Origin: Azospirillum ramasamyi
Lineage (GTDB): Bacteria > Pseudomonadota > Alphaproteobacteria > Azospirillales > Azospirillaceae
Direction: 5' to 3'
Length of the DNA stretch: 64,000 nucleotides
Assembly (NCBI RefSeq): GCF_003233655.1
Contig: NZ_CP029829.1
Span: 2,641,410 to 2,705,409 of the forward strand
Shown here: in pieces, positions 42,811 through 51,306 of the stretch
How the letters are laid out: each line of letters starts with the position of its first letter
Numbering within the stretch: the first letter of the stretch is position 1
Notes under the pieces: model-generated
Seen by the model: the letters and a program-made list of their open reading frames with translations, nothing else
The model's database searches: none
What the model was told of the DNA's origin: nothing
Translations under genes and position numbers: made by a program

Positions 42811-43983
42811 TCAGTCAAGCGTGATGCGGGCGATCAGCGTCGGCAGGGTCTGGCAGCGCAGAAGCCCATCCAGAGTCCGGTGTTCGGTCAGCCGCAGGGT
42901 CAGGGCGCAGCCGAAGGAGTTCACCGCCAGTTCGGTCTGCGCCAGGGTGCCGACGATGCTGGACGGCCGCGCGATGCTGTAGCCGGGGGCGCCCAGCTTG
43001 CCGGCCAGCGCCCCGTTGACCGGACTGAAGCCGTCGATCTCCAGGGTCATCGGCCCCAGATTCTGCACCACCACCTCGGAACTCGGATCCTCCTTGGTGG
43101 CATAGAGCTGGACCGGCACGGCGCGGCGGCGGGCGATCCAGTCCTTCAACGCCAGATTGGCGACCACGGGATCGCGGCTTTGCAGCGCCGCCTCCATCGC
43201 CGTCTGGCGCAGCGCCGGGTCGTTGCCGCCCAGCGCCGCTTCGAAGGCGGCCAGCCGCACCGCGCGGTCGTTGCCGGCCAGCTTGCCGCGCAGGTCGGCC
43301 AGCTGGGCGATGCGCGCCTCGACCGCCCGGCGTTCCGTCTCGGCACGGGCGGCCTCGGCCTTGGCGGCGGCGGTCTGCTGGGCCAGCCGTTCCTCTTCGC
43401 GCCGGCGGCGTTCAGTGTCGTCGGCCAGCCTTTGCGCGGCATCGCGGTCCAGTTGCTCGCGCAGGCTTTTGGCTTCGGCCGTGCCCAGCACCACGGTGCG
43501 GCCGGGCAGTTCCGCTGCGGGCTTGCCGATGCCTTCGAGCAAGCCGGGGGTCTGCGGCGTCAGCGTGACCGTCCAGCCATTGGCCCCGCGGGTGCCGAGC
43601 GCGGTCGCGACCCAGCTCTTGGCGAGACCGGCATCGGCCGCCGGGCGCAGGAAGGTCACCGGCCCTTCGCGGCTGTCTACCAGATAGGTCGGGGCGCCCA
43701 GCACCAGCTTTGCGGTCACCCGCGCCTCGGCTTGCGGTTCCGGTGACTGCGCGGCGGCGTTGGACAGCGGCTCCACCGTCAGGGATTCGATGCGCCAGGG
43801 CGCCGGCAGCATCGCCTCGATGCGCGCACGGAGGACGGCTTCCGGAAGCAATTCAGCGATGCCGGCTTCCGCGGCCAGGGCATATCCGGAGGGCAGAGCA
43901 AGCACGACTCCGCCGGCCAACAGGGCAGCGACGCCACAGGCCGCGACGCAGCCCGCGAATCGTCCGTTTCCCGGTCGCTTCAT
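42811..43983 (-). CDS. hypothetical exported protein with coiled coil
   Basis: A 390-residue exported protein. The signal peptide or anchor contains AGCVAACGVAALLAGGVVLAL near the N-terminus. A globular domain (about 40-190) precedes a long coiled coil rich in Arg, Glu, Ala and Gln (around 215-260; RRRREEERLAQQTAAAKAEAA), and the C-terminal part is predicted beta-rich. The ATG at 43983 follows AAGGA. It is the first gene of a pair with the SH3-domain protein. I do not recognise a named family; an envelope role is inferred. Confidence 0.65.
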   Translation of the reverse strand: MKRPGNGRFAGCVAACGVAALLAGGVVLALPSGYALAAEAGIAELLPEAVLRARIEAMLPAPWRIESLTVEPLSNAAAQSPEPQAEARVTAKLVLGAPTYLVDSREGPVTFLRPAADAGLAKSWVATALGTRGANGWTVTLTPQTPGLLEGIGKPAAELPGRTVVLGTAEAKSLREQLDRDAAQRLADDTERRRREEERLAQQTAAAKAEAARAETERRAVEARIAQLADLRGKLAGNDRAVRLAAFEAALGGNDPALRQTAMEAALQSRDPVVANLALKDWIARRRAVPVQLYATKEDPSSEVVVQNLGPMTLEIDGFSPVNGALAGKLGAPGYSIARPSSIVGTLAQTELAVNSFGCALTLRLTEHRTLDGLLRCQTLPTLIARITLD

Positions 43984-44303
43984 CGCCGATCCTTCCTCTT
44001 CCACCGCCCGGTCCGTCCGTCCGTCAGGCCGTGCCGTCCCACCGGTGTCCGCCCGATTCCCGCAGGAATGATCCCGCACTGGTACAGCGAAGGCGTGAGC
44101 CAAGGGAAGCGGCTTTTCCCGGCAACCTGACGGTCTATAGCCGGAGCGGATACCCGCCTGCGCCCGATTGTCGCGCCAAGGCGCAGCTATGGGTCGAATT
44201 GGACTTGGATTGCACACGCTTCTTGCAATATCGTCACACAAATGGATGTATTGCCCCGAATCGGGTGGGTGGCATGCGCAACGGATGAGGAACGGGAATT
44301 CCC
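43984..44303. other. intergenic region, exported-protein pair / RHH gene
   Basis: About 320 bases between two divergent genes. It should hold both promoters. I see no gene and no strong -35/-10 pair. Confidence 0.4.
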
Positions 44304-44621
44304 ATGGCGGGCACGGGCGGAGGTAAGGAAGGGCCAGGGCTGCTCTGCCGCAACGTGAAGGTGAGCGGGCGTCGGACAAGCCTCAGGATGGAGCCGTATA
44401 TCTGGGACTCGCTGAAGGAAATCTGCGAGCGTGAACAGCTGAGCTTGAACGAGATTTGCACCCGGATCGACGAACGGCGGGGGGAGGCGAACCTGACCGC
44501 CTCCATCCGCGTGTTCATCGTCAGCTATTTCCGCACCGCCACCGGCAGCCGCGGCTTCTCGGAAGACGGTCAGTCCCTCATCCTGCGCAAGGCGATGGAC
44601 GACGCGGTTCCGATGGACTGA
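44304..44621 (+). CDS. ribbon-helix-helix domain protein
   Basis: A 105-residue protein whose core, KVSGRRTSLRMEPYIWDSLKEI, looks like an RHH_4-type ribbon-helix-helix DNA-binding domain, with a following helix EREQLSLNEICTRID. The C-terminus has a helical tail (ANLTASIRVFIVSYF). Members of this group are small, often found singly in alphaproteobacteria, and probably transcriptional regulators. The ATG at 44304 is used. Its target is unknown; the divergent exported-protein genes are a possibility. Confidence 0.75.
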   Translation: MAGTGGGKEGPGLLCRNVKVSGRRTSLRMEPYIWDSLKEICEREQLSLNEICTRIDERRGEANLTASIRVFIVSYFRTATGSRGFSEDGQSLILRKAMDDAVPMD

Positions 44622-44680
44622 CGGGGCGGGGAGCGCGGCGGGGCCCCCGCCCGAACGCAACGAACGAATGCAAAGAACGC

Positions 44681-45559
44681 TTACCAGCGCAGGCTGGGCA
44701 TCGCATAGGTCGGCATGTGGCCGGAGGCATCGGCCAGCGCCCGCAGGTTGACCGGGTCGACCGCCTCGCCCCAGGCCGCTCCGCCCAATTCCTCCTGGTG
44801 GATGCCGGCGGTGACAAGCGCCACGTCGATCCCGGCGGCGTTGGCGCCGGCGACATCGGTGCGCAGGCTGTCGCCCACGGCCAGGATGCGGCTCTTGTCC
44901 GCGATGCCCAGCAGCTTGAAGCAGCGCTCGTAGACCGGGGCATAGGGCTTGCCGTGTTGGCGCACGTCGCCGCCCATCTCCTCATAGCGGGCAGCCAGCG
45001 TGCCGGCGCAGATCACCAGCATCGGCCCGACCATCACCACCAGATCCGGGTTGGCGCAGATCATCGGCAGGCCGGCGGCAAGACAGGCGTCCAGTTGCGG
45101 CTGATAGTCCGCCAGCGTCTCGCCGAAGGTCACGATGCCGGTGTTGACGACGAAATCCGCCTCGGCCGGGGTTGCCGCTACCTGATAGCCAAGCCCGTCA
45201 AAGACGTCGGTGTCCCGCTCCGGCCCGATGTGGTAGAGCCGCCGGCCGAGCGCCGCGTGCCAGGGATCGTCGCGGTCGCGCAGGGCTTCATAGGTCGCCT
45301 CGCCCGACGTCATGACATGGTGGTAGCACTCGCGCCCCAACCCCATGCCGTCCAGCTTCTCGATCACGCCGCGGGTGCGGCGCGGGGCGTTGGACAGCAG
45401 GCACAGGGTCTTGCCGGCGGCGCGCATGCGGTCCAGGCAGTCCGGCACGCCGGGATAGGGCCTTTCGCCGTCATGCAGAACGCCCCACAGGTCCAGGATG
45501 AACCCATCGTAGCGGTCGATGACCTCGGCGATGCCGGAAATCTGTCGGATGTCGGCCAT
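44681..45559 (-). CDS. HAD-superfamily hydrolase, TIGR01459 type (NagD-like, class IIA)
   Basis: A 292-residue phosphatase-like protein. The catalytic motif is FILDLWGVLHDG (Asp23-Leu-Trp, as in TIGR01459), with LLSNAPRR as motif II and ILAVGDSLRTDVAGANAAGID as the acidic motif. The second Asp of the usual DxD is replaced by Trp, a hallmark of this subfamily. The substrate is unknown; class IIA members act on sugar or nucleotide phosphates. The start at 45559 (MADIRQISG) gives a family-like length. The glycosyltransferase gene upstream ends 55 bases away on the same strand. Confidence 0.88.
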   Translation of the reverse strand: MADIRQISGIAEVIDRYDGFILDLWGVLHDGERPYPGVPDCLDRMRAAGKTLCLLSNAPRRTRGVIEKLDGMGLGRECYHHVMTSGEATYEALRDRDDPWHAALGRRLYHIGPERDTDVFDGLGYQVAATPAEADFVVNTGIVTFGETLADYQPQLDACLAAGLPMICANPDLVVMVGPMLVICAGTLAARYEEMGGDVRQHGKPYAPVYERCFKLLGIADKSRILAVGDSLRTDVAGANAAGIDVALVTAGIHQEELGGAAWGEAVDPVNLRALADASGHMPTYAMPSLRW

Positions 45560-45614
45560 GGTGTCCGGTCGTTTGATGGTGGGTTGAAGGTCGGATTGCG
45601 TCAACAGGCCGGTT

Positions 45615-46865
45615 TCAGCGTGGTTGCAGCAACTCGGCATAGACCGCCAGCGTATCGGCGCACATGCGGTCCTTGGTGTAGCGGTCGGCGACGAAGGCCA
45701 TGGCGCGGGCGCCGATGGCGTCGCGCTGCTCCGGCGTCAGCGACAGCGCCTCGTCCAGCGCCCGGGCCAGCGCGTTGGGATCGTCCGGAGGCACCACCCA
45801 GGCGGTTTCGCCGGGGATGACGGTTTCCTGATAGGCGCCGATGGCCGAGACGATCACCGGCTTGCCCATCGCCTGTGCCTCCACGATCACCCGCCCGAAG
45901 GCTTCCGGCTCGCGCGAGGCCGAGACGACGACCGTCGACAACAGGTAGGCCGCGGCCATGTCGCTGCAATGGTCGGTCATCCGCACCACGCCGCGCAGGC
46001 CGTTGGTGGCGATGCGGTTCTCCAACTCCTCCCGGTAGCCGGTGCGGCCCTGGTCGGAGCCGACCAGCAGGGCCAGCACATCCTTGCGTCCCAGCTTGGC
46101 CAGCGCGTCGATCAGCACGATCTGGCCCTTCCAGCGGGTCAGCCGGCCGGGCAGCAGGATCACCGGCCGGTCGTCCGGCAGGTTCCATTGCCTGGCGAGC
46201 GTGACCAGCCGCGTCGGGCTGACCCGGTCGGGGGCGAAGACGTTGCGGTCGATGCCGCGGTGGATGACGCGTACCCGCGCCGGATCGACCGGATAGTTGC
46301 CCAGCACATGGTCCCGGATGAAGCCGGAGATGGCGATCACCCGCTCGCCCCGCGCCATCACCGAGTTGTACCAGCGCTTCAGCCGGCCGCCGACCGGCCC
46401 CGACCCGAAATTGTAGGGGGCGTGGAAGGTGGTCATATAGCGCGCGCCGGTCTCGCGGCAGGCCAGCCACGCGCTCCAGGCCGGGGCGCGGGAGCGGGCA
46501 TGGACGATGTCCACCTTGTGCTCGCGGATGATGGCGGCGAGACGGCGGGCGTTGCGGCGGATGGTCAGCGGGTTCTTGGAGGCCAGCGGCAGGGTCAGGT
46601 GGGTGATGCGGGCGCGGTCCAGTTCGCGCACCATCGGCCCGCCTTCCGAGGCCACCAGCGGGGTGCCGCCGGCCGCCTGCAGGGCGAGCGCCATGTCGAT
46701 GCAGCCGCGCTCCGCGCCGCCGGTGACCAGCGTCGGCACCACCTGCAGCACCGTCGGCGCCCGGCCGCCCGGCCAATGGCCCTGCCAGCGCGATGCCGGG
46801 GCGTCCTGACGGGTGTCCGCGTTGCGCGGGGACTGGTCGGTGGTAAGGTGGGGGTCGAAATCCAT
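45615..46865 (-). CDS. glycosyltransferase family 4 protein
   Basis: A 416-residue GT-B fold enzyme. The N-terminal domain begins VLQVVPTLVTGGAERGCID, and the nucleotide-sugar-binding part shows ILLPGRLTRWKGQIVLIDAL and SREPEAFGRVIVEAQAMGKPVI, which contains the EX7E motif. It would transfer a sugar to a lipopolysaccharide or exopolysaccharide acceptor at the inner membrane. The ATG at 46865 is chosen; an upstream TTG (46883) is unsupported. It lies upstream of the HAD gene and divergent from an alpha/beta hydrolase. Acceptor and donor cannot be told from the sequence. Confidence 0.87.
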   Translation of the reverse strand: MDFDPHLTTDQSPRNADTRQDAPASRWQGHWPGGRAPTVLQVVPTLVTGGAERGCIDMALALQAAGGTPLVASEGGPMVRELDRARITHLTLPLASKNPLTIRRNARRLAAIIREHKVDIVHARSRAPAWSAWLACRETGARYMTTFHAPYNFGSGPVGGRLKRWYNSVMARGERVIAISGFIRDHVLGNYPVDPARVRVIHRGIDRNVFAPDRVSPTRLVTLARQWNLPDDRPVILLPGRLTRWKGQIVLIDALAKLGRKDVLALLVGSDQGRTGYREELENRIATNGLRGVVRMTDHCSDMAAAYLLSTVVVSASREPEAFGRVIVEAQAMGKPVIVSAIGAYQETVIPGETAWVVPPDDPNALARALDEALSLTPEQRDAIGARAMAFVADRYTKDRMCADTLAVYAELLQPR

Positions 46866-46978
46866 GATGCCGGCTGCTCGCAAGGGGCGGCCCGGAACCG
46901 GCCGCGGGCCCCGGCATGCCGGCGTCCGTCGAACCGGTGTCCGACCGCATGCCGGTATCCGTTGCCGAGGGTGACCGT

Positions 46979-47773
46979 ATGACCGAATCCGCAGCCCAAC
47001 CGGGCGGCGCGCACCATAGCCTAACGCGCGGTGCGGCGACCATAGCCTATCACCACACCCCTGCCGGTCCGTCCGGACAGGGCAAGCCCGGCGTCATGTT
47101 CCTGGGCGGCTTCATGTCCGACATGACCGGCGGCAAGGCGACCGCTCTGGAGGCCTGGGCGGTGCAGCGCGGCCTGTCCTTCACCCGCTTCGACTATCAG
47201 GGCCACGGCGCCTCCAGCGGCCGTTTCGCCGACGGCACCATCGGGCTGTGGGCCGACGACGCGCTGGCGGTGCTGGACCGGGTGACGACGGGGCCGCAGA
47301 TCCTGGTCGGCTCCTCGATGGGCGGCTGGATGATGCTGCTGACCGCCCTGCGCCGGCCGGAGCGGGTTGCCGGTCTGGTCGGCATCGCGCCGGCTCCTGA
47401 TTTCACTGAAGACCTGATGTGGGACATCTTCGATGCCGACGTCCGCCGGCGGATCATGGAGCAGGGTGTGTGGAACCGCCCGTCCGACTATGGGCCTGAA
47501 CCCCAGCCGATCACCCGCGCCCTGATCGAGGACGGCCGCAACCACCTGCTGCTGCGCGGCCCCATCGCCTTCGACGGTCCCGTCCGCCTGCTGCACGGCC
47601 AGCGCGACCCCGACGTCCCCTGGCAGTATAGCCTGCGCATCGCCGAGGCGCTGACGGGCGACGACGTCCGCGTCACGCTGGTGAAGGACGGCGACCACCG
47701 CCTGTCCCGCCCCCAGGATCTGGACCTGCTGTGCCGCACCGTCGGTGCGCTCGTCGACGAGGTTGGCGGATGA
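46979..47773 (+). CDS. alpha/beta hydrolase (serine esterase, ABHD10-like)
   Basis: A 264-residue alpha/beta hydrolase. The early motifs VMFLGGFMSDMTGGKA and FDYQGHGASSG are those of ABHD10-like acyl-protein thioesterases/carboxylesterases, the nucleophile elbow is VGSSMGGWM, and the C-terminal GDHRLS carries the catalytic His. The ATG at 46979 has GAGGG seven bases upstream; upstream in-frame ATGs are less supported. Substrate is not known. The gene is divergent from the glycosyltransferase and precedes tRNA-Ser. Confidence 0.85.
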   Translation: MTESAAQPGGAHHSLTRGAATIAYHHTPAGPSGQGKPGVMFLGGFMSDMTGGKATALEAWAVQRGLSFTRFDYQGHGASSGRFADGTIGLWADDALAVLDRVTTGPQILVGSSMGGWMMLLTALRRPERVAGLVGIAPAPDFTEDLMWDIFDADVRRRIMEQGVWNRPSDYGPEPQPITRALIEDGRNHLLLRGPIAFDGPVRLLHGQRDPDVPWQYSLRIAEALTGDDVRVTLVKDGDHRLSRPQDLDLLCRTVGALVDEVGG

Positions 47774-47839
47774 AATCGGGGGTGGTTTGACGCGCCGCCA
47801 AAAAAACCAAAAAAAACGTCGCCCGCGTGAAACGGAGGC

Positions 47840-47868
47840 TTGCATCGCCGCGAACCTCTGGCTATAAC
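47840..47868 (+). promoter_or_regulatory. predicted promoter of tRNA-Ser
   Basis: TTGCAT (47840-47845) and TATAAC (47863-47868) lie 17 bases apart, ending 12 bases before the tRNA, as expected for a tRNA promoter. Confidence 0.7.
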
Positions 47869-47880
47869 GCGGGCCTCTGC

Positions 47881-47971
47881 GGAGGGGTGGCCGAGTGGTT
47901 GAAGGCGCACGCCTGGAAAGTGTGTATACGTCAAAAGCGTATCGAGGGTTCGAATCCCTCTCCCTCCGCCA
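47881..47971 (+). tRNA. tRNA-Ser (anticodon GGA)
   Basis: A 91-base class II tRNA with a long variable arm. The acceptor stem GGAGGGG pairs with TCCCTCC (one G-U pair) and CCA is encoded. The anticodon loop CTGGAAA gives GGA, reading UCC and UCU. The TTCGAAT T loop is intact. Confidence 0.96.
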
Positions 47972-47997
47972 CTAAGTTTCCGGGATAGACCCGCTAG

Positions 47998-48027
47998 AAA
48001 GGCTCAGCTGACAAGCTGAGCCTTTTT
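47998..48027 (+). terminator. Rho-independent terminator of tRNA-Ser
   Basis: A 9-bp stem GGCTCAGCT/AGCTGAGCC with the loop GACA and a T-run. Confidence 0.88.
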
Positions 48028-48069
48028 CGTTTTGGGCCTGAGAGCTTTCGTTCCAGCAAAATTTCCAAA

Positions 48070-48117
48070 TAGAAAAGCCCGCCCCGCATCCGGCAATTGC
48101 CGGATGCGGGGCGGGCT
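48070..48117 (-). terminator. long perfect palindrome terminating the marR-like gene
   Basis: A 42-base perfect inverted repeat (48076-48117) built from a 21-bp arm starting AGCCCGCCCCGCATCCGG, followed on the minus strand by TTTTCTATTT. It is 43 bases after the marR-like stop and is a very strong terminator. Confidence 0.85.
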
Positions 48118-48159
48118 CATAGTCGTTTCCGGTGCCTGGAACGGAAGGGACGGTGCCCC

Positions 48160-48666
48160 TTACTTCGCCCGCGACACGCGGCGCAGGAAGTCGATGAACT
48201 GCGCCTGTTCTTCCGGGGACAGATCCTTGACCATGCTCTGGTCGTGGGCCTGGACGCGCGGAGTCAGGTCGTCCATCAGCGCCTGGCCTTCCGGCGACAG
48301 GCGCAGCGCATAGGAGCGGCGGTCGTTGGGCGAGGGGGCGCGGACGACGAGGCCGCGCGACTCGAGACGGTCGATCACCGCGACCATGGTCGACCGGTCG
48401 ATGCCGACCGCCGTGCCCAGATCGGACTGCGACAGCCCCTCGTTCTCCCGAATCATGATCAGCACGCCGAACTGGCCGGGCGTGATGTCATGCGGAGCGA
48501 CCGCGTTCTGGAAGCTCTGGAACACCGCGACCTGAGCCTTGCGCAGGTTGTAACCCACGAGCTCCGGAAGAGGGCCAAGGGCGAGCTTGCCGTTTTTCCC
48601 GGGGCGCAGACGCGACCGCCGGTCGGCGGGGGTGGAACGCTCGTTGTCAGTCACCGTGCATGCCAT
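48160..48666 (-). CDS. MarR-family transcriptional regulator
   Basis: A 168-residue winged-helix regulator. The dimerisation helices frame the DNA-binding part ITPGQFGVLIMIRENEGLSQSDLGTAVGIDRSTMVAVIDRLES and the wing RAPSPNDRRSYALRLSPEG, which is diagnostic of MarR. These regulators bind palindromes and release them on binding phenolic or other small ligands. The ATG at 48666 is preferred over upstream codons. A 17-bp palindrome lies about 95 bases upstream of its start. FAH and xthA genes lie on the other side of the intergenic region. Confidence 0.88.
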   Translation of the reverse strand: MACTVTDNERSTPADRRSRLRPGKNGKLALGPLPELVGYNLRKAQVAVFQSFQNAVAPHDITPGQFGVLIMIRENEGLSQSDLGTAVGIDRSTMVAVIDRLESRGLVVRAPSPNDRRSYALRLSPEGQALMDDLTPRVQAHDQSMVKDLSPEEQAQFIDFLRRVSRAK

Positions 48667-49094
48667 GTTTGGATGAATTGTCGGATGAACGGATAAAATG
48701 CGGGCAGGGCATTCGTTTGTCAGCAAGAACCGCACGGAAGAACATGGTATGCATATCAGGAATGCGTTAAACGCATTGGTGGGACTCCCCACAAATTCCA
48801 TCTTGAAGAGTCAAGAAGTGGTCGACGCCGATTTGACGCCGATCGCCCGCCCTGCGGTTTCCCCTGCCGCGCGCGGGTTCCCGCATCGGAGCTTCCGACG
48901 CCCGGTCCCCCCCAGACCGGGCGTCTTCGTTTCCAGGCATCTGCGTTTGCAGGCTGCGGCGGGGTCCGAGTCGCACGCTGCCGCTATGGAAATCGACGCC
49001 GCTGTGCAGGGCAGGGCGGACGGTTGGACGCTTGGTCCGCCGCGGGCTTTCGGGTTAGCTGTTCGCGAGCTTACCAACCTTGAGAGCCGATGAC
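48667..49094. other. intergenic region, marR-like / FAH-family gene
   Basis: About 428 bases between divergent genes. It holds the AATGCGT palindrome and should contain both promoters. Open frames in it are short and have no ribosome binding site, so no gene is called. Confidence 0.45.
48761..48777. promoter_or_regulatory. inverted repeat, candidate MarR operator
   Basis: AATGCGT-TAA-ACGCATT, two 7-base arms in perfect inversion with a 3-base spacer, in the region upstream of the marR-like gene. Self-regulation is an inference. Confidence 0.45.
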
Positions 49095-49778
49095 ATGGCC
49101 TTCGCCATTCCCCTGTGGTCCCAGCCGGCCGTTCCCGTCGTGGGCGGCGATCCGTTCCCGGTGCGCCGCATCTACTGCGTCGGCCGCAACTATGCCGCCC
49201 ATGCGCGCGAAATGGGGGCCGATCCCGACCGCGAGCCGCCCTTCTTCTTCATGAAGCCGGCCGACGCCATCGTCGCCGACGGCGCCACCATTCCCTATCC
49301 GCCCCGCACCGCCAACCTGCACCACGAGATCGAACTGGTGGTGGCGATCAAGGACGGCGGTCGCGACATCCCGGTCGACCGCGCGCTGGACCATGTGTTC
49401 GGCTATGCCGTCGGGCTCGACATGACCCGGCGCGACCTGCAGAACGCCGCCAAGAAGGAAGGCAAGCCCTGGGACATGGGCAAGGGCTTCGACCAGTCGG
49501 CGCCGTGTTCCGCCATCCGCACCGTCGCCGACATCGGCCACCCGGACAAAGGCGCGGTCACCCTGCAGGTGAATGGCGAGCCGCGGCAGAAGGGCGACCT
49601 GTCCGACCTGATCTGGTCGGTGGCGGAGACGATCTCCTACCTGTCCGGGCTGGTCGAACTGCAGCCGGGCGACCTGATCTACACCGGCACGCCGGAGGGC
49701 GTCGGCGCGGTGGTGGCCGGCGACGTGCTGACCGGCGAGGTCGAAGGCGTCGGCACCCTGACCCTGACCATCGCCTGA
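49095..49778 (+). CDS. fumarylacetoacetate hydrolase-family protein
   Basis: A 227-residue enzyme of the FAH superfamily. [47 protein letters not shown] and the C-terminal [14 protein letters not shown] are the standard family motifs, and the metal-binding Glu residues of HHEIE are present. Members hydrolyse C-C bonds of fumarylpyruvate or act as oxaloacetate decarboxylases in aromatic catabolism. xthA begins 10 bases after its stop, an odd operon partner. The MarR regulator across the intergenic region might control it. Confidence 0.88.
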   Translation: MAFAIPLWSQPAVPVVGGDPFPVRRIYCVGRNYAAHAREMGADPDREPPFFFMKPADAIVADGATIPYPPRTANLHHEIELVVAIKDGGRDIPVDRALDHVFGYAVGLDMTRRDLQNAAKKEGKPWDMGKGFDQSAPCSAIRTVADIGHPDKGAVTLQVNGEPRQKGDLSDLIWSVAETISYLSGLVELQPGDLIYTGTPEGVGAVVAGDVLTGEVEGVGTLTLTIA

Positions 49779-49788
49779 GCCGCCTGAC

Positions 49789-50583
49789 ATGCGCATCGCG
49801 ACCTGGAACATCAATTCGGTCCGCATGCGTCTGGACCTCCTCCTCCGCCTGATGGAGGAGGAGCGGCCGGACGTGATCTGCCTGCAGGAAACCAAGGTGG
49901 TGGACGCCGACTTCCCGCTCGGCCCCCTGGCGGAGCGCGGCTATGTCCACGCCCACATCCACGGGATGAAGGGCTACAACGGCGTCGCCATCCTGTCGCG
50001 CCTGCCCTTCGAGTCGCATGATGTCCAGCACTGGTGCGGCAGGCAGGACTGCCGGCACGCGCTGGCCCATCTGCCGGGCGGGATCGAACTGCACTGCGTC
50101 TATATCCCCGCCGGCGGCGACATTCCCGACCCGGCGGTGAACGACAAGTTCGCCCACAAGCTCCAGTTCCTGGACGAGATGACCCACTGGCTGGGCACGG
50201 AGCGGACGCCCGACCGTCCCATGGTGCTGGTCGGCGACCTGAACATCGCGCCGCTGGAACAGGACGTGTGGAGCCACAAGGAACTGCTGTCGGTGGTCTC
50301 CCATACGCCGATCGAGGTGGAGAAGCTGGCGGCGATGCAGGCCTCGGCCGGCTGGATCGACGCCTTGCGCCGCTTCGTGCCGCCGGAGGAGAAGCTCTAC
50401 ACCTGGTGGAGCTACCGGGCGAAGGACTGGGCCGCCTCCAACCGCGGCCGGCGGCTGGACCACATCTGGGTGACCCCGCCGCTGGAAGGCGCGCTGCAGG
50501 GCATCAAGGTGCTGCGCGACGCCCGCGGCTGGGAGCCGAAGCCGTCGGACCATGTGCCGGTGATCGTCGATCTGAATGTCTGA
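49789..50583 (+). CDS. xthA: exodeoxyribonuclease III
   Basis: A 264-residue AP endonuclease/3'-5' exonuclease. The early motif RIATWNINSVRMRLDLLLRLM and CLQETKV place the metal-binding Asn and Glu; LVGDLNIAPLEQDVW and the C-terminal RRLDHIWVT with SDHVPVI complete the active site. It repairs abasic sites and 3'-blocked ends. It is coupled to the FAH-family gene by a 10-base gap. The palindromic repeat copy B begins directly at its stop codon (TGATACCGCC). Confidence 0.95.
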   Translation: MRIATWNINSVRMRLDLLLRLMEEERPDVICLQETKVVDADFPLGPLAERGYVHAHIHGMKGYNGVAILSRLPFESHDVQHWCGRQDCRHALAHLPGGIELHCVYIPAGGDIPDPAVNDKFAHKLQFLDEMTHWLGTERTPDRPMVLVGDLNIAPLEQDVWSHKELLSVVSHTPIEVEKLAAMQASAGWIDALRRFVPPEEKLYTWWSYRAKDWAASNRGRRLDHIWVTPPLEGALQGIKVLRDARGWEPKPSDHVPVIVDLNV

Positions 50584-50635
50584 TACCGCCGAGCGTAAAG
50601 CCTGATGTTCCAGGCTTTACGCTCGATGATATGAG
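50583..50635 (+). repeat. palindromic intergenic repeat, copy B (short)
   Basis: Starts at the last base of the xthA stop codon: ATACCGCCGAGCG, then a 14-bp perfect stem with arms beginning GAGCGTAAAGCCTG (50591-50624, loop ATGTTC) and the end CGATGATATGAG. It has the same two ends as copy C but lacks the GC-rich centre. Confidence 0.8.
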
Positions 50636-50685
50636 GAAACGGGAGGGAGTGTCCGCAGCGGCGCCCCCCCCCCCTCCATTCCCTT

Positions 50686-51267
50686 CTACTCAAGCAGACC
50701 GATATTCATCCGCAGGACCGACGGAGTGCCGTCCTCCGCCAGCCGGAACAGGTGGGCGCAGCCGTTGCGCAGTTCTTCCGCCGGCTCGTCGCGCATGTCC
50801 CAGCCGGTGGCGAGCGAATAGAGCGCGCGCAGGACGCCGTTATGGGCGACGGCGCCGGTGGGCCGTCCGTCGGCCGCAAGGTCGGCCAGCCAACCGCGCA
50901 GCCGGGCTTGCAACTCGCGCGGGCTCTCGCCGCCGGGAGCCTTGTAATCCAGGCCGAGCCGGTCGTGGCGGGCGGGCATGCGGCCGTCGGCGCGCAGATC
51001 CTCGGTGCGCAGGCCTTCCCATTCGCCCCAATCCATTTCGACGATCCGCGGTTCCGGCGTGGGGTCGAGGCCGAGCAGCAGCGCGGTTTCCCAGGCGCGG
51101 CGCTTCGGGCTGGCGACCCAGCGCAGACCGGCCGACTCGGGCGGCAGGCGATAGCGGGCGACCCGCGCGCGGCCGGCGTCGGAGAGCGGCTCGTCGATGC
51201 TGCCCTGGATCCGCCCTTCGGCGTTCCAGGCGGTCGGGCCGTGGCGGAGGATCAGCAGGGTGGTCAT
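50686..51267 (-). CDS. histidine phosphatase/phosphoglycerate mutase-like protein
   Basis: A 193-residue protein of the phosphoglycerate mutase-like histidine phosphatase superfamily. The catalytic LRHGPTAWN (His9) is at the N-terminus, DWGEWEGL and GGESPRELQARLRGW follow, and AHNGVLRAL holds the second histidine. The length suits small phosphatases such as CobC or broad-specificity PhoE rather than glycolytic mutase. The substrate is unknown. It is convergent with xthA across the repeat and upstream of a DUF882 gene on the same strand. Confidence 0.87.
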   Translation of the reverse strand: MTTLLILRHGPTAWNAEGRIQGSIDEPLSDAGRARVARYRLPPESAGLRWVASPKRRAWETALLLGLDPTPEPRIVEMDWGEWEGLRTEDLRADGRMPARHDRLGLDYKAPGGESPRELQARLRGWLADLAADGRPTGAVAHNGVLRALYSLATGWDMRDEPAEELRNGCAHLFRLAEDGTPSVLRMNIGLLE

Positions 51268-51306
51268 GACGATGCCGGGGCGCTCTGTGAAGGGAACGCC
51301 CGGAGC

